60,584 nucleotides of DNA, taken from the NCBI RefSeq assembly GCF_003184905.1, contig NZ_KZ821208.1, positions 34,253-94,836 of the forward strand, given 5' to 3'. The notes under the pieces are model-generated. The model saw nothing but the letters and a program-made list of their open reading frames with translations. It made no database searches and had not been told where the DNA came from. Numbering within the stretch: the first letter of the stretch is position 1; the number at the start of each line of letters is the position of its first letter. The position numbers and the translations under genes are program-made. Below, in pieces: positions 7,255-15,159 of the stretch. The stretch comes from Bacillus sp. CGMCC 1.16541 (lineage in GTDB: Bacteria; Bacillota; Bacilli; Bacillales; Bacillaceae_H).

Positions 7255-7713
7255 TTACTTCTTACGCTTTTCCCACTCCTCTAACGACATCATCGGAAAG
7301 TCTTCTTTCACATCTAGTCGAAGCGGTGCGATGAATTCTAGTACGTTGCCATCAAGGTCTTCAAAGTAAATGGCTGCGTGCGCTTGAGGGTTGTTCGGTA
7401 GCACGAGTGGCTGTTTCTCTGGTGGAAAGCCAAATGTTTCGACCACGCGAATGTTCCGTTCTGCTAACCACTGCTTAGCGTTCTTGATATCTTCTAGTTC
7501 CACTTGAAGTGCTAAATGACGGACAGATGGGTGATACGGTGTATCAACAAAGTCTGTTTCCCACAGCACAATCCAGCTTTGCCCTTTCACAATCCAGAAA
7601 AATGCCGCTTGGTCATTTTGAAACGCTATTTCTAACTCTAGTTTTTTGTAAAACTCAATTGATTGTTTTAAATTCCGAACCGGTAAATGTGCTTCATATA
7701 ATCCTTGAATCAT
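7255..7713 (-). CDS. VOC family (glyoxalase/bleomycin-resistance-like) protein (152 aa)
   Basis: One VOC module of the glyoxalase I/dioxygenase fold. The N-terminal LPVRNLKQSIEFYKKLELEI and the C-terminal HAAIYFEDLDGNVLEFIAP are typical strand signatures. The final glutamate (in FLE/LEF) and the histidines (HLPV, RHLALQ) are the usual metal ligands. The substrate is unknown. Start ATG 7713 follows AAAGGAGGA; the longer frame to 7785 has no ribosome binding site. Single-gene unit. Confidence 0.88.
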   Translation of the reverse strand: MIQGLYEAHLPVRNLKQSIEFYKKLELEIAFQNDQAAFFWIVKGQSWIVLWETDFVDTPYHPSVRHLALQVELEDIKNAKQWLAERNIRVVETFGFPPEKQPLVLPNNPQAHAAIYFEDLDGNVLEFIAPLRLDVKEDFPMMSLEEWEKRKK

Positions 7714-7854
7714 AAAAAGTTCCTCCTTTTTCTTTCTTCCATTACTGTCATGATAGCACATGCTTATTCGTTGTACCTTCCCCAATGAGTAGGAAAAAGA
7801 CTCAGACTTTTGAAGGAGGAGGGCAGGAAGCTAAAGCTTCTATAACTTTTTAAT

Positions 7855-7902
7855 AAAAAACGACGCGTTGGCCTCAATGACAAGCCACGCGTCGTTTTTT
7901 CC
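7855..7902 (-). terminator. Terminator of the broken DedA-type gene
   Basis: AAAAAACGACGCGT-t-GGC pairs with GCC-a-CGCGTCGTTTTTT, giving a T-run on either strand. The stop codon of the remnant lies in its loop. Confidence 0.8.
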
Positions 7903-8172
7903 ATAAGTAGAGAATAGCTGCAATAACAATAATCATAACGACCATCCACTGTGATTGTTCAATAATCTGAATAATGTCTTGCTTGCTTCCGCCATAAAAC
8001 TGCCCAACGGTTAAAAAGAAAAACGTTGTCGGTGCGATGCCGATCATCGTTAGGAACGTATAAGGAAGCAACTTCATTTTTGTCATGCCTGCTAAAAAGG
8101 GAGTGCACTACCTTCTATAAATAATGAAAGAAAGACACCTAAAGTACCTAATTCATTTAATACTGTCATCAT
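7874..8172 (-). pseudogene. DedA/TVP38-type membrane protein, internally deleted and frameshifted
   Basis: From the ATG pair at 8172 (GGAGTG upstream) the minus strand reads MMTVLNELGTLGVFLSLFIE, then GSALPF, the start of DedA-type proteins. The frame then hits TAG. In another frame, the segment from 8086 reads MTKMKLLPYTFLTMIGIAPT, then a membrane span and a KKRR tail, which looks like the C-terminal third of the same family. Roughly 100 residues between the two halves are missing. The downstream piece alone would be 70 residues with two spans. I call this a decayed gene, not a real small protein. Confidence 0.7.
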
Positions 8173-8323
8173 GTTTGTCACTCCATTTTCTTTTCCATAC
8201 CCAAAGTATAATGACTTTTAAACGTATTCAATAGAAGTGGAAGCTGTAAAACCTTCTCGGTCTAGAGTCGTAGTTTACGAGTATTGATGAAGAGTTGATG
8301 GTACATGTCTTTTAAGATAAAGG

Positions 8324-8360
8324 GGTGGGGACATAAGTTAGCACAATTTCCCCACCTTTC
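8324..8360. other. Intergenic hairpin GGTGGGGA/TCCCCACC
   Basis: An 8-bp perfect stem (8324-8331 with 8349-8356) with loop CATAAGTTAGCACAATT, followed by TTTC. The loop start GGGGACATAAGT matches the ends of the 300-bp repeat family, so it may be a solo end or a minimal relative. The rest of 8173-8400 shows no gene. Confidence 0.5.
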
Positions 8361-8402
8361 ATCTGTATTTTTACTTGAATTAAAAAAAGTAAGTTATTTT
8401 TG

Positions 8403-8430
8403 TAGACATTTTTGGAAAAATGGATATAAT
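8403..8430 (+). promoter_or_regulatory. Promoter of the NAD salvage operon
   Basis: The -35 TAGACA (8403-8408), a 16-bp spacer and the -10 TATAAT (8425-8430) form a good sigma-A-type promoter. Confidence 0.7.
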
Positions 8431-8432
8431 AT

Positions 8433-8458
8433 AATTAACAATTAACATAATGTTAATT
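8433..8458 (+). promoter_or_regulatory. Palindromic operator candidate for the NrtR-like regulator
   Basis: AATTAACATAATGTTAATT (8440-8458) is a perfect inverted repeat around one central base. A further half-site AATTAACA lies just before it (8433-8440). It sits between the -10 box and the ribosome binding site, the right place for repression of nrtR-pncA-pncB-nadD. The binding protein is inferred from proximity. Confidence 0.65.
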
Positions 8459-8474
8459 AAAAGGAGGCGGCATC

Positions 8475-9251
8475 GTGTCGAACGAAGAAGCATTAACACA
8501 ATACAACGTATCGAAATACAGAACACCAGACGGCTACACCTCTGATATCGCGGTGTTTACCATTGTCTCTGAAAAAGTAATGGAATACAAGCCACCAAAG
8601 ATGACGCTGAAACTCATGCTCATTAAACGCTCTTCGCATAATGCAGAAGGAGACGTGAACATTGAAGCAAACAAATGGGCATTACCTGGCGGATTTGTGC
8701 AAGAGAATGAATCTGCTTTTGAAGCAGCTCAGCGTGAACTAGAAGAAGAAACAGGTGTAAAAGGCATTCATCTAACCCATTTTGGGGTATATGACAAACC
8801 AGGGAGAGATCCGCGTGGATGGATTATCTCGAGTGCGCATTATGCGATTGTTCCTGAACGATTGTTAACAAAACGACAAGCAAATGATGATGCGGCAGAA
8901 GTCGAGTTGTTTTCACTAGAGGAAATAAACACACTGAACATAGCGTTTGATCATGCAGACATTATTCAAGCAGCTATTGATCGCATTACAAACGACTTAT
9001 TACAAACGACGGTGGCGAAGCAATTTTTACCAGAAACATTCACCTATTCAGAACTTCAAGCCGTACTTCTCACGGTCACGAATGATCCGGCTATCGCAAG
9101 TGATCAAGCCTTTGCTCGAAAAATTAAAACGTTGCCTTTTATCCAAGTGGTTGAAGGACAAAAAACACAACGTACATCTAAGATTCCAACACAGCTCTAT
9201 CAATTTGTTGAAATGAATGTGATTAAACCAATCTATACAGCGCGTTATTAA
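8475..9251 (+). CDS. nrtR: NrtR-like NUDIX transcriptional regulator of NAD metabolism (258 aa)
   Basis: An N-terminal NUDIX domain (about residues 20-160) has an intact box, GGFVQENESAFEAAQRELEE then ETG, so hydrolase activity on ADP-ribose-like ligands is possible. The C-terminal part (about 170-258) is a winged-helix-like region (FTYSELQAVLLTV, RKIKTLPFIQ), as in NrtR regulators, which sense ADP-ribose and control NAD synthesis. GTG start at 8475 after AAAAGGAGG. It is the first gene before pncA, pncB and a nadD-like gene, and a palindrome covers its leader, suggesting autoregulation. Alternative: a plain ADP-ribose pyrophosphatase. Confidence 0.8.
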   Translation: MSNEEALTQYNVSKYRTPDGYTSDIAVFTIVSEKVMEYKPPKMTLKLMLIKRSSHNAEGDVNIEANKWALPGGFVQENESAFEAAQRELEEETGVKGIHLTHFGVYDKPGRDPRGWIISSAHYAIVPERLLTKRQANDDAAEVELFSLEEINTLNIAFDHADIIQAAIDRITNDLLQTTVAKQFLPETFTYSELQAVLLTVTNDPAIASDQAFARKIKTLPFIQVVEGQKTQRTSKIPTQLYQFVEMNVIKPIYTARY

Positions 9252-9350
9252 GATGTGAAGATGGTTTCATGATGTCAAGAAGAGATTGATTGTCGTGACT
9301 CCATGTGTGAAAGAATGACAAGTTAAAAAGGGATATGGGAGGAAAAAACA

Positions 9351-9899
9351 ATGAAAAAAGCATTGATTCATATTGATTATACGAATGATTTTGTCGCACA
9401 AGATGGAGCACTCACTTGCGGTGCGCCAGGGCAAGAAATTGAAGCAAACGTAGCGGAGATTACGAAGCAATTTATTGAAAATGACGAGTATGTTGTGTTT
9501 GCGATTGATCTTCACAATGAAAAGGATGCGTATCATCCAGAAACAACATTATTTCCACCGCACAACATTCAACATACAAAAGGACGTCACTTGTACGGGA
9601 GCATGCAAGCGATTTATGAACAATCAAAGGAACGTGCGAACGTCTATTGGATGGACAAAACAAGATACTCGGCATTCGCAGGAACTAATTTAGACATTAA
9701 ATTACGTGAACGAGGCATTACAGAGGTTCACTTAGTGGGCGTTTGTACCGACATTTGTGTGCTTCATACGGCAGTTGATGCTTACAACAAAGGGTTTAAG
9801 ATCGTCGTGTACAAAGATGCAGTTGCGAGCTTTAATCAAGCAGGACATGAATGGGCGTTAACACATTTTGAGGCGTGCATGGGTGCAACTGTTAAATAA
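9351..9899 (+). CDS. pncA: Nicotinamidase (182 aa)
   Basis: Converts nicotinamide to nicotinate and ammonia, the first step of the deamidating NAD salvage path. It is an isochorismatase-fold cysteine hydrolase. The catalytic triad can be read as Asp9 (HIDYTNDF), Lys103 (MDKTRYSAF) and Cys136 (GVCTDICV). The sequence follows the Bacillus PncA pattern closely (YHPETTLFPPHNI, LHTAVDAYNKGF). Start ATG at 9351 after GGGAGGA. Second gene of the NAD operon, about 100 bp after nrtR. Confidence 0.95.
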   Translation: MKKALIHIDYTNDFVAQDGALTCGAPGQEIEANVAEITKQFIENDEYVVFAIDLHNEKDAYHPETTLFPPHNIQHTKGRHLYGSMQAIYEQSKERANVYWMDKTRYSAFAGTNLDIKLRERGITEVHLVGVCTDICVLHTAVDAYNKGFKIVVYKDAVASFNQAGHEWALTHFEACMGATVK

Positions 9900-9932
9900 C
9901 GAACAGCTTTGGAGAAAAACGGAGGGTTTACG

Positions 9933-11384
9933 ATGAACGGGGATAGCTTAACATTACACACCGATTTGTATCAAATTAATATGGCAGAAACGTACTGGAA
10001 TGATGGCTTTCACAACCGAAAAGCGGTATTTGATGTTTCATTTCGAAAGTTACCATTTAACAATGGATACGGTGTTTTTGCAGGATTACAGCACGTCATT
10101 GAATACTTAAAAGAGTTTCGGTTCACAGACGATGACCTTGCGTATTTACGTGAACAAGGCTATAGAGATGAGTATCTTGCCTTTTTAAAAGAGATTCGTT
10201 TTACGGGAAACATTCGCTCGATGAAAGAAGGAGAGCTTGTGTTTGCGAATGAACCGATTTTACAAGTTGAAGCACCGCTTGTAGAAGCGCAGCTCATTGA
10301 AACAGCGATTTTAAATATCATTAATTATCAAACGTTAATCGCAACTAAGGCATCACGAATTAAACAAGTCATTGGTGATCAAGTGGCGATGGAGTTTGGT
10401 ACGCGCCGTGCTCACGAGTTAGACGCGGCTATTTGGGGAACGAGAGCGGCGTTCATTGGAGGATTTAGTGCCACATCAAATGTACGTGCAGGAAAGAAGT
10501 TTGGTATTCCGATTGCCGGAACTCACGCGCATTCCATGGTGCAAGCATATGGAGATGAATACACGGCGTTTAAAAAGTATGCACAATGTCATAAAGAGTG
10601 CGTCTTTTTAGTCGACACGTATGATACGTTAAAGTCAGGAGTTCCAAATGCGATTAAAGTCGCAAAAGAAATGGGTGATCACATTCAATTTAAAGGCATT
10701 CGCCTTGATAGCGGAGACTTGGCGTATTTATCAAAAGAAGCACGCAAAATGCTTGATGAAGCGGGGTTCACAGATACGAAAATCATTGCGTCAAACGACT
10801 TAGATGAACAAACGATCATCAACTTAAAAGCGCAAGGTGCGAAAATTGATAGTTGGGGGATCGGAACGAAACTTATTACAGCGTACGATCAACCAGCGCT
10901 TGGAGCCGTTTATAAACTTGTGGCCATTGAAAATGAACACGGTGACATGATGGATCGTATTAAAATTAGTGCGAATCCTGAAAAGGTGTCCACGCCAGGT
11001 CGCAAAAATGTGTATCGCATTGTGAATACAGTGAACGGTAAATCAGAAGGAGATTACATTACGCTTCACGATGAAAATCCGCAGCAAGAAGAGCGATTAA
11101 AGATGTTCCATCCTGTTCATACGTTCATTAGTAAATTTGTGACGAACTTTGAAGCACGTGCGTTGTTGCATCCGATTTTTGAAAACGGTCGATGTATATA
11201 CGACCAACCAGCACTGATAGACATTCAAGCATTTGCGAAACAAAACTTAGAGTTACTGTGGGATGAGTATAAGCGACCGATGATGCCAGAAGAGTACCCG
11301 GTCGATTTAAGTCAAGCATGTTGGGATAATAAAATGAAGCGAATTGCAGAAGTGAAAGAAAAAGTGAAACAGATGTCGCGATAA
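9933..11384 (+). CDS. pncB: Nicotinate phosphoribosyltransferase (483 aa)
   Basis: Joins nicotinate to PRPP to form nicotinate mononucleotide, using the product of the preceding pncA. Family signatures are TDLYQINMAETYW at the N terminus, EFGTRRAHELDAAIWGTRAA in the active-site region, and GIRLDSGDLAYLSKEARKML with the phosphate-binding loop. The length fits the bacterial PncB type-1 group (about 485). I start at ATG 9933, seven bases after GGAGGG; the in-frame codon at 9909 has no suitable site. Confidence 0.95.
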   Translation: MNGDSLTLHTDLYQINMAETYWNDGFHNRKAVFDVSFRKLPFNNGYGVFAGLQHVIEYLKEFRFTDDDLAYLREQGYRDEYLAFLKEIRFTGNIRSMKEGELVFANEPILQVEAPLVEAQLIETAILNIINYQTLIATKASRIKQVIGDQVAMEFGTRRAHELDAAIWGTRAAFIGGFSATSNVRAGKKFGIPIAGTHAHSMVQAYGDEYTAFKKYAQCHKECVFLVDTYDTLKSGVPNAIKVAKEMGDHIQFKGIRLDSGDLAYLSKEARKMLDEAGFTDTKIIASNDLDEQTIINLKAQGAKIDSWGIGTKLITAYDQPALGAVYKLVAIENEHGDMMDRIKISANPEKVSTPGRKNVYRIVNTVNGKSEGDYITLHDENPQQEERLKMFHPVHTFISKFVTNFEARALLHPIFENGRCIYDQPALIDIQAFAKQNLELLWDEYKRPMMPEEYPVDLSQACWDNKMKRIAEVKEKVKQMSR

Positions 11385-11400
11385 AACAAGGGGGATGACG

Positions 11401-12015
11401 ATGGGGAAAATCGGAATTTATGGATCATCATTTGATCCAATCACAAACGTACATCTTTGGACGGCAAGTACGGTTGCACACCGTTGCCGATTAGATCAAG
11501 TCATTTTTTTACCGTGTTCAAGCAAGCGAAAAGATAAACGACTTCATACAACCGATGAGCATCGCTGGAAGATGGTGCAAGTAGCAATCGAAGGAAACGA
11601 TACGTTCGTGGCTGATGATTATGAAATGAAGCAAGAAGCGTGGAAGCTATCAACCTACGAAACGTTGAAGCATTTTAAAGAAGCGTATCCACTGGACGAG
11701 ATTTATTTTATTATGGGGGCGGACTTACTTGTTGACATCGGCAACCAGAAGTGGGCATACGCAGAAGAGTTAGTGAAAGAAAACAAATTCATCGTGATGG
11801 CCCGAAACGGCATTGATATGCTAAAAGCGATTAGTCAATCACCGATTTTACGCAACAATGATTACGGCACATTCCAACTCATTGATAAAGGACTAGCAAT
11901 GGAAATTAGCTCTACGTACATTCGTGATGAGCTCGCACTTGGTGGTGAGCCGCGCTATTTGTTGCCTGACACGTGCTATGAATATGTAAAGGAGCATAAC
12001 CTATATAAAAGCTAA
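11401..12015 (+). CDS. nadD: NadD-like nicotinate-nucleotide adenylyltransferase with altered HxGH motif (204 aa)
   Basis: Would adenylate nicotinate mononucleotide to deamido-NAD, completing this operon's pathway. The nucleotidyltransferase fold is recognisable: GIYGSSFDPITNVHLWTAS at the N terminus and ISSTYIRDEL near the C terminus (the ISSTxIR motif). The usual GTFDPxHxGHL reads SFDPITNVHL, so the first histidine is threonine (accepted in the (T/H)xGH superfamily) and the glycine is valine. It therefore belongs to a divergent subgroup; a housekeeping nadD probably exists elsewhere. Start ATG 11401 after AAGGGGGATG. Confidence 0.82.
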   Translation: MGKIGIYGSSFDPITNVHLWTASTVAHRCRLDQVIFLPCSSKRKDKRLHTTDEHRWKMVQVAIEGNDTFVADDYEMKQEAWKLSTYETLKHFKEAYPLDEIYFIMGADLLVDIGNQKWAYAEELVKENKFIVMARNGIDMLKAISQSPILRNNDYGTFQLIDKGLAMEISSTYIRDELALGGEPRYLLPDTCYEYVKEHNLYKS

Positions 12016-12038
12016 CGTCTTTCAAAGGAGGAATTCGG

Positions 12039-12209
12039 ATGCTTGATCTTATACTAGGTGTTGTTCTTTTAGCGGCAGGTGGATGGTTGTTGGTGAAAGC
12101 CTTTCAGTGGTCACCAAGCTTAAAAAAACATGATGAAAACCATGTGAAGAATGAAATGGATGAAGCTAGTCTTCCACCAAACAACTCGTCGGACAGACCA
12201 GGTGTTTAA
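12039..12209 (+). CDS. Small single-span membrane protein (56 aa)
   Basis: ATG at 12039 with an excellent AAAGGAGG upstream. The N-terminal hydrophobic helix MLDLILGVVLLAAGGWLLV is followed by a hydrophilic tail ending SSDRPGV. It is the last gene before the operon terminator and sits 23 bp after the nadD-like gene, so it is probably co-transcribed with the NAD genes. I know no family; a link to NAD metabolism is only positional. Confidence 0.6.
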   Translation: MLDLILGVVLLAAGGWLLVKAFQWSPSLKKHDENHVKNEMDEASLPPNNSSDRPGV

Positions 12210-12217
12210 CGATACAC

Positions 12218-12265
12218 ATCTCTTTCTCATTCACTCTACGGATTGATGAGGAAGAGATTTTTTTG
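12218..12265 (+). terminator. Terminator of the NAD salvage operon
   Basis: ATCTCTT-t-CTCAT pairs with ATGAG-g-AAGAGAT, followed by seven T. Confidence 0.85.
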
Positions 12266-12344
12266 TGCATATTGTGAAACTTATCGGTCTCACTAACCGT
12301 AGTACATAGTAGAAGAAAACGATTTCAAGAAGGAGGGGATAGCT

Positions 12345-12668
12345 GTGGCTGGTGCTATCACGAATTTCATCATACTCATTCCATTTTTAGTGTTTGCAAT
12401 TATGTTACTAAGAGGAAAAGGTGCTTTCTTAATTGCTGGGTACAATACAAAGTCTGCAGAAGAAAAAGCGAAGTACGATGAAGTCGCGCTCTGCAAGTTT
12501 ATGGGAAAAGTGATGCTTGGCATTTGCGTGAGTATCTTTTTGTGGGGATTAAGTGACGTGTTTCACAACCAACTCTTGTTTATGATCGGTATGGTGTTGT
12601 TTACAGGCATTATTGTGTTCACGCTCGTTTACTCCAACACAGGTAATCGGTTTCGGAAGGAGAACTAG
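12345..12668 (+). CDS. DUF3784 membrane protein (107 aa)
   Basis: Three hydrophobic spans surround the signature FLIAGYNTKSAEEKAKYDEVALCKFMGK, the DUF3784 hallmark 'aGyNt...eekakyD...l...g'. The family occurs in many Firmicutes with no known role. GTG start at 12345 after GGAGGGG. Three bases separate its stop from the GNAT gene, so the two are likely one transcript. Confidence 0.85.
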   Translation: MAGAITNFIILIPFLVFAIMLLRGKGAFLIAGYNTKSAEEKAKYDEVALCKFMGKVMLGICVSIFLWGLSDVFHNQLLFMIGMVLFTGIIVFTLVYSNTGNRFRKEN

Positions 12669-12671
12669 CAC

Positions 12672-13217
12672 ATGACCTTCTCAACAATTGAAACAAAGCG
12701 GCTTCATTTTCGTGAACTCACGCTTGATGATGTAGATGAGTTGTATGAGTATTTTTCAAACGATCAGGTGACGCGCTTTTATGGAATGAGTACCTTCACA
12801 GGCATTTATCAAGCTGAAAACCTCATCGCTCATTTTCAACAAGTAACACGTGATGAAAAAGGCATTCGCTGGGGAATCACGATAAAGGGAACACAAAAGC
12901 TGGTGGGCACGATTGGTTTTCATTTAAAAAGCAATCTACATAAACGAGCAGAAATTGGTTACGAACTACACCCTGATTATTGGGGACAAGGGTATGCGTC
13001 TGAAGCGTTAGACGCCGCTCTTGAATTTGGCTTTCAACAATGGCAACTCAACCGAATTGGGGCGGTTGTGTTTGTTGAAAACGAAGCTTCACACCAACTC
13101 CTTCTGACAAAAGGATTTCAACGAGAAGGGATTTTGCGAGAATACATGATGCAAGATGGTGTGTCACATGATGCGGTTAGTTATTCGCTTTTAAAAACGG
13201 ATTGGCTAAAGAAGTAG
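12672..13217 (+). CDS. RimJ/RimL-type GNAT acetyltransferase (181 aa)
   Basis: The N-terminal TIETKRLHFRELTLDDVDELYEYF and the core EIGYELHPDYWGQGYASEAL are typical of ribosomal-protein-alanine acetyltransferase-like GNATs. RIGAVVFVENEASHQLLLTKGF is the usual C-terminal region. The natural substrate cannot be told from sequence; members acetylate protein N termini or small amines. It follows the DUF3784 gene closely and ends at a shared terminator. Confidence 0.9.
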   Translation: MTFSTIETKRLHFRELTLDDVDELYEYFSNDQVTRFYGMSTFTGIYQAENLIAHFQQVTRDEKGIRWGITIKGTQKLVGTIGFHLKSNLHKRAEIGYELHPDYWGQGYASEALDAALEFGFQQWQLNRIGAVVFVENEASHQLLLTKGFQREGILREYMMQDGVSHDAVSYSLLKTDWLKK

Positions 13218-13251
13218 GCTGCCCCATTTACGGAACAGCCTACTTTTTTAG
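13215..13251. terminator. Bidirectional terminator
   Basis: GTAGGCTG (13215-13222) pairs with CAGCCTAC (13237-13244), then TTTTTT. It separates the GNAT (+) and CLC (-) genes. Confidence 0.85.
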
Positions 13252-14543
13252 CTTTCTAGTTGTTTGTTCGTTTGTTTCATCGTACTCAATGTGTCTTCTT
13301 CATTCGCTTTTACAATTCGGCTTTTTGTGACAGCTACTTTTTGTGAGGTGTAAATACCTGTATGGCCAGAAAACAAATAGCTAATCGTACAAACTAAAAA
13401 TAAATAAATGCTCGCTTCTGCGCCAAAGAGTTCAATGCCCATAATGAAGCACGCAATCGGTGTGTTCGTTGCGCCGCAAAAGACACCAATAAACCCTAAT
13501 GCGGCTAAAAACGGAATGGAGACGTTAAGAAATTCACCGAGTGAGCTACCAAGTGTGGAGCCAATCACAAACAACGGTGTCACTTCACCGCCTTGATAAC
13601 CTGCACCGAGCGTAAGCGATGTAAACAGTAGTTTCGTAATGAAGGTAAACGGTGAAACATCTCCAGTGAATGCGTCATCAATGAGTGGAATTCCTAATCC
13701 TATATATTTACGTGTGCCAACGATGTACACAAGTGTAATAATGATGAGTCCACCTACGAAGCTTTTAATCATTGGGTTTGGCATAAGTTTTGTAAACTGC
13801 TTTTTAAGATGATGAGTCAACTGAGAAAAAAGCATAGCGGTTAAGCCGAATAACATGGCCGCAAATACAATTTTAGCTAGAAGTAACGTCGATACACCTG
13901 GAATAATTCCGATATCATAATGGTGATGATGCACTCCCCAAGCGGTCGTCACATAATCGCCTACAAATGCCGCAATAAAAGCAGGGAAGAGCGCTTCATG
14001 ACGAATAAGACCAAGTGCCAATACTTCTAAACCAAAAACCGTACCTGCAAGTGGCGTCCCAAACACAGAAGCAAATCCACTACTAATCCCGCAAATGATG
14101 ATGATTTTACGGTCAAAGGAATCAAGCTTGAATACCTTCCCGACAAGCTCTGAAAATGCGCCACCCATTTGCACGGCTGTTCCTTCACGACCTGCCGACC
14201 CACCAAATAGATGCGTTACAATCGTGCCAAACAGTACAAGTGGAGCCATTCGAAAAGGTATACTTTCACTTGCTCCATGCGCTTGTTCGATAAGCAGGTT
14301 GTTTCCTTTTGCAGCATTTAAGCCGTACTTCCAATAAAGAAAACTTACAAACATTCCGCCAAATGGAAGCAAAAATAAAAACCACGTGTACGTCTCACGT
14401 GTAGCAGCTGCCCACTCCAAACTTACTAAAAAGAAAGCAGAAGCGGACCCCGCAAGAATTCCGACAATTCCACCTAATAACGTCCATTTTACAAGGTAAA
14501 TCAGAAGATTGATATGTAATTGATGTTGAAGAAATGATTTCAT
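13248..14543 (-). CDS. CLC-family fluoride/proton antiporter (431 aa)
   Basis: A multi-span CLC channel/antiporter. The selectivity segments read GGSAGREGTAVQMGGAF and GYQGGEVTPLFVIGSTLG, the variants seen in the CLC-F clade rather than the chloride form GREGP / GxPGGxFAP. The gating glutamate of GREG is present. A fluoride riboswitch directly upstream on the same strand makes fluoride the expected ligand. The protein would expel fluoride in exchange for protons. I start at ATG 14543 (MKSFLQH) because AAGGAG is well placed; the longer frame to 14606 would run into the terminator platform. Confidence 0.92.
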   Translation of the reverse strand: MKSFLQHQLHINLLIYLVKWTLLGGIVGILAGSASAFFLVSLEWAAATRETYTWFLFLLPFGGMFVSFLYWKYGLNAAKGNNLLIEQAHGASESIPFRMAPLVLFGTIVTHLFGGSAGREGTAVQMGGAFSELVGKVFKLDSFDRKIIIICGISSGFASVFGTPLAGTVFGLEVLALGLIRHEALFPAFIAAFVGDYVTTAWGVHHHHYDIGIIPGVSTLLLAKIVFAAMLFGLTAMLFSQLTHHLKKQFTKLMPNPMIKSFVGGLIIITLVYIVGTRKYIGLGIPLIDDAFTGDVSPFTFITKLLFTSLTLGAGYQGGEVTPLFVIGSTLGSSLGEFLNVSIPFLAALGFIGVFCGATNTPIACFIMGIELFGAEASIYLFLVCTISYLFSGHTGIYTSQKVAVTKSRIVKANEEDTLSTMKQTNKQLES

Positions 14544-14598
14544 ACTAAACTCCTTTTTGTTCTTGTTATGAAGATAAGCGTTCACTAATCCCGCGTTT

Positions 14599-14700
14599 AA
14601 AAACAAAGAGACTCCTCCCAGGGACAGATCATTTCAGATCTTCACTGGAAGGAGTCATTAGCTCGTTGGCAGTTAGTGGCGAACTCCATCGCCTATTTCA
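14599..14700 (-). promoter_or_regulatory. Fluoride riboswitch (crcB motif) with terminator platform
   Basis: On the minus strand GGCGATGGAGTTCGCC (plus 14678-14693) is followed by CTAACTGCC, GAGCTAATGACTCC, the core of the crcB/fluoride aptamer. GGAG in the first loop can pair with CTCC downstream to form the pseudoknot. The same CTCC also lies in GACTCCTtCCAG, which pairs with CTGGgAGGAGTC (plus 14610-14656) in front of TCTTTGTTTTT. Fluoride binding should therefore prevent a terminator and switch on the CLC gene. Confidence 0.9.
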
Positions 14701-14708
14701 ATAATTTT

Positions 14709-14737
14709 ATTCTAGCAAAGAATAAGTGTGTTGCCAA
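14709..14737 (-). promoter_or_regulatory. Promoter of the fluoride riboswitch
   Basis: The minus strand carries TTGGCA (14732-14737), a 17-bp spacer and TAGAAT (14709-14714). Each hexamer has one mismatch to the sigma-A consensus. Confidence 0.75.
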
Positions 14738-14831
14738 CGTTTTTTTGATTAGGATCAAAAGTGATTGAAAAGAAAGGTATAATGAACGATTGTTTTTGGA
14801 AACATATGGTCGATGAAAGGAGATGATAAAT

Positions 14832-15134
14832 ATGAAATCAACATATGTAAAAGTTGCATCTGCATGTGTGGTAGCCACAACATTAACGTTTTCAGCTTTT
14901 TCAGTAGCAAGCGCTTCTACTTCTAATGTAGAGGTTACTCAAAGGCAAATCACTGAAGCGCAAGCAAAAGAAATCGCGCTTAAGCAAGTACCTGGTACAG
15001 TAGTAAAAGTGGAGCTTGATACAGAAAATGGTGTACAGGTGTATGAAGTGGATGTTAAATCACAAAACCAAGTATTTGAAGTAACGATTGATGCTTCTAC
15101 AGGCAAAGTGTTAAAAGTTGAGAAAGAAGACTAA
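14832..15134 (+). CDS. Secreted PepSY-domain protein (100 aa)
   Basis: A Sec signal peptide (MKSTYVKVASACVVATTL, cleavage likely after SVASA) is followed by a single PepSY domain: ITEAQAKEIALKQVPGTVVKVELD, then VYEVDVKSQNQVFEVTIDAS and a lysine-rich end. PepSY domains often act as peptidase-inhibitor or regulatory modules at the cell wall. ATG at 14832 after AAAGGAG. It is monocistronic and followed by a palindromic repeat. Confidence 0.9.
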   Translation: MKSTYVKVASACVVATTLTFSAFSVASASTSNVEVTQRQITEAQAKEIALKQVPGTVVKVELDTENGVQVYEVDVKSQNQVFEVTIDASTGKVLKVEKED

Positions 15135-15159
15135 TATGACAAAAGGATAGGGACAAAAG

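Noticed and set aside
12293-12523. Minus-strand frame opposite the DUF3784 gene
   Set aside because: The plus-strand gene has a family signature, a GTG start and a strong ribosome binding site; the opposite frame has none.
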